Shown: positions 55,827 to 64,000 of the stretch, piece by piece
Position numbering within the stretch: position 1 is the first letter of the stretch
How the letters are laid out: each line of letters starts with the position of its first letter
DNA from: Nissolia schottii
Taxonomy: Eukaryota; Streptophyta; Magnoliopsida; Fabales; Fabaceae
Assembly (NCBI GenBank): GCA_003254905.1
Contig: QANU01029826.1
Span: 9,206-73,205, forward strand
Length of the DNA: 64,000 bases
Direction of reading: 5' to 3'
Position numbers and translations under genes: made by a program
The notes under the pieces: model-generated
Told to the model about the DNA's origin: nothing
The model's database searches: none
The model's input: the letters and a program-made list of their open reading frames with translations, nothing else

Positions 55827-58053
55827 GTAACAAAGTGGGTTTGAATAAGAGGTATTAAAGAGAGTAATGCTGTATTTGTGTATATTTTTGTGATATTTCT
55901 GCATATGAACTTTGCTAAAATGATAGGAGTAGTGATAAGCTCCTTCCTAATGGAGGAGATGACTAAGAAAGAAAGAGATAGAAATCCTAAGAGAGAGGAT
56001 AGGATCAATCAATAACAATTTCCATACCTTCTAATTCCCTTCTCGATCTATTTATAATAAGTTTGGGCTCCCTAATTGGACCAATGGTTAATTTGGGCTT
56101 TTATTTACTTAAGTCCGTTACAATACCTCCCTTTATAAAAATAGATCTTGTCCTCAAGGTCCAAAAATTTTATAAAAAAAAATTCCTTCAGGATCCCATT
56201 GCACAAATTGTAAATAGATGAAACTAATTTGGCCATCTTTGGGAAATTTCAGAAAAAATGCTCTGATGGGAGTAGCCCACTTCATGTCATTCCCACCCAT
56301 CAAGGTCGATAATTCATATTGGGTATGGCCCACCAATTCCAGCTGCAGCCCAACGCGCTCCAAGGGAACCCTAGGAGCTGCCTTCATCTCCCATGCTTCC
56401 CANGCTGCTCCCATTTCCTCCTGGCCACAATGGCCTCCCTCCTCATCAAAACCAATGTGGCGACGACCGCCACCATCACCCTCGCTTCCTCGCCTGACAC
56501 CGTCGCTGAGGCGTCGTGCTCTCCCTTTTCTGCATCTTCCTCTAATGAAGTCGTAGTGCCCTCTTTTCCTGCGAAAACGGCAGCAACACAAGCAACCTGC
56601 CATCGCGTTGTCATTGCCCATTACCATCGCGTTGTCACCGCCGCCGCAGCAACCAGCTCACTGCCGTTGTCGTCCACTGCCTCTCTTTCCTTCCTGCTGG
56701 GACCACCGTTCTCAAAAGAGCTCGTGCCCACAACCACACTTCCCCTCGGCGTGTCTCCGGCATCCTCGCGTGCTTCTGCCGCCGCCTCAACACCAAGCCT
56801 CGTCACCTCAGTTTCAGGGAGCTCTGCCATGTCTGCTACTGGTAACGTTGCAGGGGAGGGCTATGGGTTGTCGCCCTCTTCTCTGGTCGCCGTCGTGTGC
56901 TTCTGTCCGCTCTTCTGTTCGCCGTCATCAACGGTCGCCGTGCTTTTCGCTGTGCGGTTCGCCATCACTGCTTCTCTCCCCGTCGACACAAGCGTCGCGA
57001 CGGCGGTTCCGTGCCGCTCCATCACTGTGACCGTAGCATCCTCAACTTTCTCAACGGCCTGAGTTGGTTTTCCCTCTTCTGGTGGCGTCATCTCCGTTGC
57101 AACCGTCAGATATGGTGGTTCTGGTGGTGGTTTCTACCATACCTCCTCGGAAAGAGCTGAGGGTAGATCTGGAACAGGCAAATTCGAATTTGGTTCAAGT
57201 AAGTCTGGATTTACCTCTCTGAATGCTTGAATTGCTTCATTTCCATTTGTTTCTACTTGAATTATTGGATCTGTGAACTTCAATGCCTGAGCTATTGCTG
57301 TTGACTTGCGTGTTGCCTCTGGATTGCTGTGAACTGTTGTCTCTGTCTTTTCTTGTATTTTTTCTTCTGATTGGTTCTGTAATTCGGATCTCAATTTTTC
57401 TATCGCTTCTTCCCAATCAATTTCCCATTCTGAGACATGCTTCTGTTGAATCTCTAGCAGAATTGGACTGAAATCTTGTTGATAGCGATGAAGGAAGGCT
57501 ACTTCAAAAGTAAGCCACTCCGCTGCCGGATTGCGCCTCCTCTACAGAATGAACCAAGTTCGGACTTGACCAGTCAATCCTTCTTCTACCTCTAGCAACT
57601 GCTGCAACTCCGGCGTTCCAAAATGTCGATGCACAGAGGATCCACCAATAGTCGTGCTCACCATCGAACACTGGCAGATCGGCACACAGCGGAATATGGC
57701 TAGAGCTCTCCAACATGGGAAGCGGTAACCACCGACATGGTTCTCAATGAAAGCACCATTTATAACGAAGTAAAATTGTGTAAAATGAATTATGGAGAGT
57801 AATGGAATGTTTTTGGTATTTTCATGTAATTTTCTGCATATGAATTATAATTAAAAGGGAAATGGATAGGGATAGTGTTCCTCCCTAAGGAAGGAGATGA
57901 ACTAGAGAGAAGGAGAATATCCTTAGAGAGAGGTAGGATTAGACTCAATACAAATTCCATACCCCTTTACAAACCAAACCTCCTATTTATAATATCCTAG
58001 ACTCTCCAATTGGATTAATTGGGTTATTGGACCTATAGCCCATTCCTACTTGT
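55827..58053 (-). mobile_element. Gag-only LTR retrotransposon with GC-rich interior
   Basis: Two diverged direct repeats, about 55827-56122 and 57760-58053 (shared GAGAGTAATG, CTGCATATGAA, AGAGAGAGG.TAGGATTA, TCCATACC), are the LTRs of a minus-strand element. The minus strand next to the 3' LTR reads AAAGGGAGGTAT|TGTAACGG, a polypurine tract plus LTR start. After the 5' LTR, frames with stops read LPVFDGEHDYWW, then TWFILWRRRNPAAEWLTFEV and FLHRYQQDFSPIL, the pattern of a Ty3-type gag. A GC-rich, Ala/Arg/Gly-coding stretch (about 56320-57130) then leads almost directly to a pol-end-like LEDKIYFYKG. There is no protease, reverse transcriptase or integrase. The sequence has one undetermined base at 56403. 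Boundaries are approximate. Confidence 0.7.
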
Positions 58054-59523
58054 TAAAAATACGTAGTTTTTAAACGCTCATTTTAATACCAACATTCATT
58101 AAACATAAAACATTGGGTTGACCCATTACTCATCCAACATTAAATGAGAAGTGAGTCTCATTTCTAGTCAATCAGTCAGTCATTATATCAGTCAGTCATT
58201 ATAATAAAGTTTCTTTAACGAGCACTATTTTCATTTACCAGCAAGCAATCATTATAATAAAGTTTCTTTAATTATCACTATTTTCATTTACCCGCAAGCC
58301 TATAACTTCAGATCTTACTTGAGAAAAAAATAAGTACGGAACCACTTCGACTTTGGTTTATGCAATAATATTTGATAACAAGTGAAGTGGCTTGTAGTTA
58401 CGTTATAGCTCAATTTTAGTTTTAGATCCCAAGTCATGCATGGAGATAACGACTTATGGGAACAATGTTGTGAACAAACCATGAGCCTGCAAGCAAAAGT
58501 TGCAGGGTTACTGTCACACCTTTTCTTCTTTTAAAGTTTATGAAAGTTCGTTCCACTATTCAGAAGATGCTACTTTGTAACTTACATACGTGACAAATTC
58601 CCGTGATTACCAAACTGGTCCCTCTCTCAATCTAAAACAGCATGTGATATTAGTTATTTTAAAGTCACAGGCATGCAATGTAATTTTGATGTTGGATTTC
58701 AATTGGACCTATTGGCTTGGATTTTGTCTTATTACTAGAACTTGGTATTCATTCAAGTCTCTTTTTTTTCACTTTTCTTTTTTTCCTTCAGTTACAATTT
58801 AACGGAACCTTGACAGTCTGCCAGACTCCCAATTGGTGCTAAACGATGGTGCTTATACAGCATCAATGTTGACGATTGCTAATTGAAGTCATACGAATAA
58901 GTTATAATTGAATTGGGGAACGGCAAATCTTGCACTTTGAGGTTTGAGTCAGTTGCCCTCACAAGCAAGGAGGAAATAGGATGGTGTTGTTGAATTTGCA
59001 ATTGAAGACATGTTGCTATAAAGTGTATAGTGCGTAGCAATGTAGGGAAATATATTCTTCAATTGCATGTGTCATTAGAAACTTCAACTAACTGTTTCTA
59101 TTTCATTGCAAAGTTTTTTGGATGTGTAAAGCTGAGCACATTATTGCATTGTTGGGTACATAACTAGATATTTTCCTCAAGGAATAGTTCATGGGTCGTG
59201 CGCTTTTTCCTTGATCATGGGATTTAATTAGGTTTACGAGTTTCGGATTTTGGTATGAGGATACATTTTTTTTTACTTATTAAAAAAGCACGAGCAATAA
59301 ATCAGAGTTTTATACAAATTGGATTTTGGCCATTCATAGTAGCGTCGATACAAACACAGCCACGCTACTTACTGAGGCATTCAGCATTTCTTTTTCCGTC
59401 ACAACACTGTCCCTTTAATTTCCATCAGCTTTACAAAAAAAGAACATAGTACACACACTAGCGTTTTACATTCTCCTCAGTATAATATTTCTATTGGGAC
59501 ATCAAACGAGATACTAATAATGT
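58054..59523. other. Gene-free region downstream of BIG
   Basis: A tandem duplication of about 58 bp (ATTATAATAAAGTTTCTTTAA..CACTATTTTCATTTACC) covers about 58190-58305. The 3'UTR of the minus-strand BIG gene should lie near 59250-59523. No other gene is supported. Confidence 0.45.
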
Positions 59524-62500
59524 TCAGCTTTTGCCCGCATTAATTGCAGCCATCACAAAGTCTTCACAGCGGGTGAACCCGCCAGATAACACATCAGCTA
59601 GGACACCACCTATGTCGAAAGCCTCCTGCAAATTGCCGGCAGAATTCATCTCATCAAGCCAGGACAGCATCTCCTTGGGGAATCCAAGCAGCTCCTTCAC
59701 ATTCAACAGTCGTTCTTTCATCACCACTTCCCAGCCCTCCAAGCTGTTGCCACTTTCATCATCGCCATCTGTTGCAGACGAAGCCACCCCTTCGGTCCTT
59801 TGTGGTGCTGCTGCGCTCGTCGATTTCTTGACCTTGAAGAAATGCTGCAGCTGCTCGATCAGGCCGGTGTAAACAAGCATCGGACGAATGATTGACAAAA
59901 GATCATCAGTTTCTGTTGTGGCACTTTGGTCCATACTTCCGGATTCTCCACCCTGTGCGGAAGCTGAAGTGGATGATGGACGGGCTGTTGACCGAGCATG
60001 GGTGTGCTGCAGATATGCATGGTAAATTCCACGCTGCAGAAAAGCACGTCGGTGCTGCAGCCAAGACTCATAGGATTCTGAGAGGAGCGAGTTCACCATC
60101 ATAAATTGGACGGTTTCTTCTGTACCCGATGTAGATTGGGTGCCAGGTGGAGAAGACGGTCTAATCTCTGATGTCGAGGTTAGATATGCTGATACAGCCC
60201 TGGCCATGGTCTGACGCTGCGAGGAGCTTCCTTGATCAAGGAGATGGCGTGCCATTTGGATCATAAATGGGAGGAACCGGGAATTGCTGTCACGTCCCCC
60301 ACCCCGGCAATCTACACTGAACGATGCTCCTGTAGCAAACCGAGCTAACATCTACAAATAGGTAAAAAAATGCATGAGCACCAGAGTGAGAGAATTACAT
60401 GATTCAAGCAGTGTAAAAATAGTGGTAGATACAGCCTTATAGATAGAAAATATTTGATCCCAGTAAAAGTGAAGTATCTAATTGAACCAATCAATTACAT
60501 CTGTTGTCATAAACAAGATTCCCTAAACAGCTTTTCCTTTTCTTATCTTGTCAATCAAATTTCACCATTTAATTAACAGAAAAGAAAGGCGATGCTGCAG
60601 CTGAATAGCATACCAGAACAATGTCGTAAGTTAGAAGGCGGAGCCTGCTTCCATCAGCACGTCCAAGAGCATTGAGGTTGTCCCAGTACAAGTCAACATA
60701 GCGGACATACTGTGCCAGTGGAACAGCAGGACCTCTGACAGGGAATAAAGAGTTACAGAGAGATTCATTGTTTCTAAGGGTGGCCCCATCCCATTCTTTC
60801 TTAGGATTCCTCAAGGCAGCATCTGCTCTTTTGGCCTCTTGATGGCACTGGAAATGAATAATATTGAAGTAACTTACGGTAGTGTAAACACACTCTCCGC
60901 GAGCACTTCTTGAAGCACCTACACCCAGATTCACACGCTTACTGTAAGAGTAAGCACCCAGCAAATCAGCAGGTCTCAAACTGTATCCTTCCCGGCATAC
61001 CATGCATGCCAAGCCATCCTCCTCTTCCTGGACATCATCTAAACCTTCAAGGAGAGGCTGGGCAACAACAATGCGTTCACCTCCATCTGAAGACAGCTCT
61101 TGACGCATTCCAAACCTCTGTATCAGACAAAAAGGTCTTATGATTCAGCAGGGCTATGCATTTGTGTACAACAAACGACCAGCAACAAAAAAGCTTTTTC
61201 CACCAGGTGGAATTTACCACATAAATCAAAATACAGCTGTCTCTTATTGTAAACCAAGTTCAGCGAAGACAAACAGTAAATAAAATATCTTGAAAACACT
61301 GGATAAGGAAAGGTTTTGGTAACTAATTGTGCATTTTCATTGCGAAAGGAAACATACGTATTCACATCAAACATTATCTTTGAAACAAGATTAGACCACC
61401 AGAGAGAAGAAGGCAAAAGTAAGCATTTACACAATCCCCAATCAACTTTTTTTTCTTCTAGTCATAGACATGGAATTTAAAATGCCTACTGAAAAAAAAC
61501 TCAACTAAAATGAAATTATAATTTTATCAATTGAAACACTATTGTAGTATATACTCAACATGAGTATATTAAAGTCTTAAATATAAAATACCTGAAGCGT
61601 CTCCTCTCTCTTCTGCAAAGCCCGGCGCCTCATTTCATCCTTCGTTGCATGCCGCAACTTACGGACCTTCTCCTCCAGGAATCCATCTCCTTTGCCCTCT
61701 TTGTTAGATAATGTGTCCAACAAATTTTCAGCCCTTGCCCCAATTTCGTTTTCTCCTGGAACTCCTTCCAAGGCATGCAACAAGGGTAAGATACCTTCCT
61801 CATCAATACACCTTTGAGTAAGAAGATGCCCCGTTGACAAACCTCTCAGCATGGACAATATAAGAGGGACAGATGGCAGTGTTAAACCCTGTGCCCATTC
61901 AGGGCAGGTCTTAAAGCCAGCCTGCCCCACATCAGGAAAACTATCTTTCAGATGTTTCACTGCAATTTTAGTTATACCCTTCTCTAGGATTATGTCCTTT
62001 AATCTCTCTCCACAGGAGCTTGTCTTAAGTGATTCTGAAACCCTAACAAAATTTTCCAGTGTGAACCTTTGCTTTGCAACTTGCTGAGCAATATTATCAT
62101 CCTTTGGATTGTTCAAGTGCTCTTTCTGCACATGGTCAAATGCACCCCAATCTTGCAAGTAAGGACTAAAATGCTGGACAAGAGCTTCCATTGCAGCAGG
62201 TTCACCATAAGTCAAGTAAGGCAATATTCGAGCAACCATTTCTGTGTTTCTCTGCTGTTTGTTTGATTTCTTAAGGCCCAGTGGATGCGATAATCTCTCC
62301 AAGAACATAAGAACTATCTTTTTGGCTTGTTCACCTGTACCAGCTTCCTCACTAGTGACAGTAAGGCCACTTTGTGAGATGCTAATATTGTCACTTTCAT
62401 TTGCTTCTAATGTCAGACTTTCAACAATCAAGAGTATGCCTTCAGCTGCTTCCATGGCATCAACTGAAAAAGCTCTCCTTGCAGTCTCGAGAAGTAAACC

Positions 62501-64000
62501 TAAAGCTCCAAGCTTTAACAAGGCTCGTCTGTTTTCTCTAATTTTACAACAGTACATAAGAAGATTAAGAACTGCAACCAACTGCTCCTGATTGGTCTTG
62601 AAATCATCTCGCAGATGCTGTACATTTGGAAAGAGCAAGAAAATTTTATTAGCAATCTTGCAGCCGAATAGACGTTTTACAAAAAAAAACATCAAAGAAT
62701 AACAGTGGGAGAACATCTGCAAAAATCAAATAAATATGCTAGGCAAACCACAGCAGTCTTTTGAACTAAATGCAATTGCAAAGTCAATGCAAATCGAGAA
62801 AACAAAAATATCAAACAAAAAAAATCGCACTACAGAACTCAACAACTCCTTCAGAACAAAATCATCCTGAGTGAAAAGAACCACAACATGAAGTGATGAG
62901 AGAGGATTTTCCCCTGGCCTGAAAGGTATATCAGATTCATTTGGATACTAAAAACAAATGGCTAACATAATTGATTCTAAATCACATATTGATGAGAATA
63001 AAATTCCTTATGGCATCTTCTAAATCATTAATTCATACTTATATCATATCAGAAATAGATCACATCCAATTGGTTTTGCCGCCATACAGCTAAACAAATG
63101 TAACTCATTTTTGATGAAGAATTCTTCAATAAATAAAATCATATCCACCTGCTGCAAATGTAGGCTGCAGAATCTAAAATACAAGAACATAGGTTGAAAA
63201 GAAAATGTAAAAACAAAAAAGTTCAACTGCTATGATTGACTTAGAATGGCATAATTTTCTGTTTTGTAGAAGACTTAGAATAACATAACAGTTCAAGCTT
63301 GACGTTATTAGAGCTAAATTTTCAATCAACAAAAAATGTTCACTAATTCCTATTACTATAATTGAAAGTGTTCCAGTATGCAACCGATGGGAAGGTATCT
63401 CTGTTAAATTAGTTTAAATTTAGAAATCCAACCACAATATATCCCTGTCTACATGTATAAAAGAAAAGAATCCTGTCAACCTGAATCATGCCCAATAATA
63501 TCTCCAGCCCACCACATTCACGGACAGCACCTGCTATGGCGAATTCAACCTCTGGATCAAGAGATTCCTCTCTATCTTCCTCCAACTCTTTAATCATAGG
63601 CTCAGTTGCTTCACCATCCAATCCCTGGAAATTGAATGTCATAAAAATAATATAAATTCAACAACAAATGTTATATAAATGAGAAAAATCAGGTGCTAAA
63701 TGAAAGTAACAAACCTGGAGTCGATAAGTCACTGTCATAGGTGGGAAATCTCTGGATGAGGTGACAGCATTTGGGGACAGCAAGTTGGAATTACTCACGT
63801 TAGAAGACTGGTTTGATTTCTTCCAGACTTGCTCATAAACTTGTGCTATGCTTAAATCAAGAGAGATGATATTCCCAGCAACTAGCAACTCCATTCCATA
63901 GTCATCCTCAACAAGGCCTAACAGATCCAACTGATGGCAAATCTTGTTCTTAACATCACGCATCAATGGGCCAATTTCAGAACTAGAATATGGATTCTTA
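59524..64000 (-). CDS. BIG: BIG (UBR4-type giant E3 ligase), C-terminal part
   Basis: The last five exons on the minus strand: >64000-63715, 63481-63624, 61592-62617, 60614-61117, 59524-60351; all introns are phase 0. They encode about 928 C-terminal residues of a protein normally around 5,000 long; the remainder lies beyond the right edge. Recognisable blocks include [20 protein letters not shown], the armadillo-like [16 protein letters not shown] and [18 protein letters not shown], then the catalytic module: [20 protein letters not shown] with C-x-x-C and, further on, [18 protein letters not shown] with the His/Cys ligands of the UBR4 hemiRING. The end is [26 protein letters not shown] is a cytoplasmic N-degron-type ubiquitin ligase relative, needed in Arabidopsis for auxin transport, light, CO2 and nutrient responses. 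No breaks are seen in this part. Confidence 0.95.

Noticed and set aside
1..64000. CRISPR arrays, operons, bacterial-type signals
   Set aside because: The window is clearly plant nuclear DNA; spaced palindromic arrays or polycistronic layouts are not present.

Overview
The window is nuclear DNA of a eudicot plant. Genes are split by short GT-AG introns in AT-rich DNA, intergenic space is full of retrotransposon and MITE remains, and every recognisable protein is a plant family member. A legume is the best guess, because the broken O-methyltransferase at 4640-5772 most resembles isoflavone-type enzymes and the repeats look legume-like. That part is inference.

Layout. 0-12 kb: a decayed cullin-3-like fragment (246-565), a miniature Ty1/copia element (3084-4202), an isoflavone-type O-methyltransferase with a one-base frameshift (4640-5772), a truncated LINE with clear target duplications (6086-7610), and a tRNA-derived SINE (11298-11481). 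12-14 kb: an intact single-exon F-box gene of the At5g15710 type, followed by an RTE-LINE tail. 18.4-21 kb: the 5' half of a degenerate Athila/Tat-like Ty3 element. 22.9-25.1 kb: a locus for sulfated peptide hormones of the RGF/GLV/CLEL class, with one signal-peptide exon and two consecutive, phase-compatible sets of exons 2+3, each ending in a different candidate peptide. 26.3-27.5 kb: a tandem array of about 175-bp units. 28.7-32.3 kb: a type II-like phosphatidylinositol 4-kinase gamma gene with an overlapping upstream ORF. 32.3-39.4 kb: gene-free, with MITEs, a 70-bp-arm foldback and a second SINE. 39.7-64 kb: the gene-dense part, with a 10-exon GT106/O-fucosyltransferase-family gene (+), a BIM-type bHLH gene (-), an RG-I rhamnosyltransferase RRT gene (-), a gag-only LTR element, and the 3' end of the giant BIG/UBR4-type gene (-) running off the right edge.

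The genes do not form a pathway; they are ordinary plant housekeeping, signalling and cell-wall genes. The BIG next to RRT order matches Arabidopsis (BIG At3g02260, RRT2 At3g02250, locus numbers from memory), so the right half is an ancestral syntenic block. Two introns (one in the O-fucosyltransferase-family gene, one in BIM) need GC-AG splice sites.

The most unusual item is the RGF locus. It could make two different peptide hormones from one signal-peptide exon by choosing between mutually exclusive terminal exons. All exon coordinates are my own conceptual splicing from splice consensus, phase and protein family similarity. No alignment or transcript was available.
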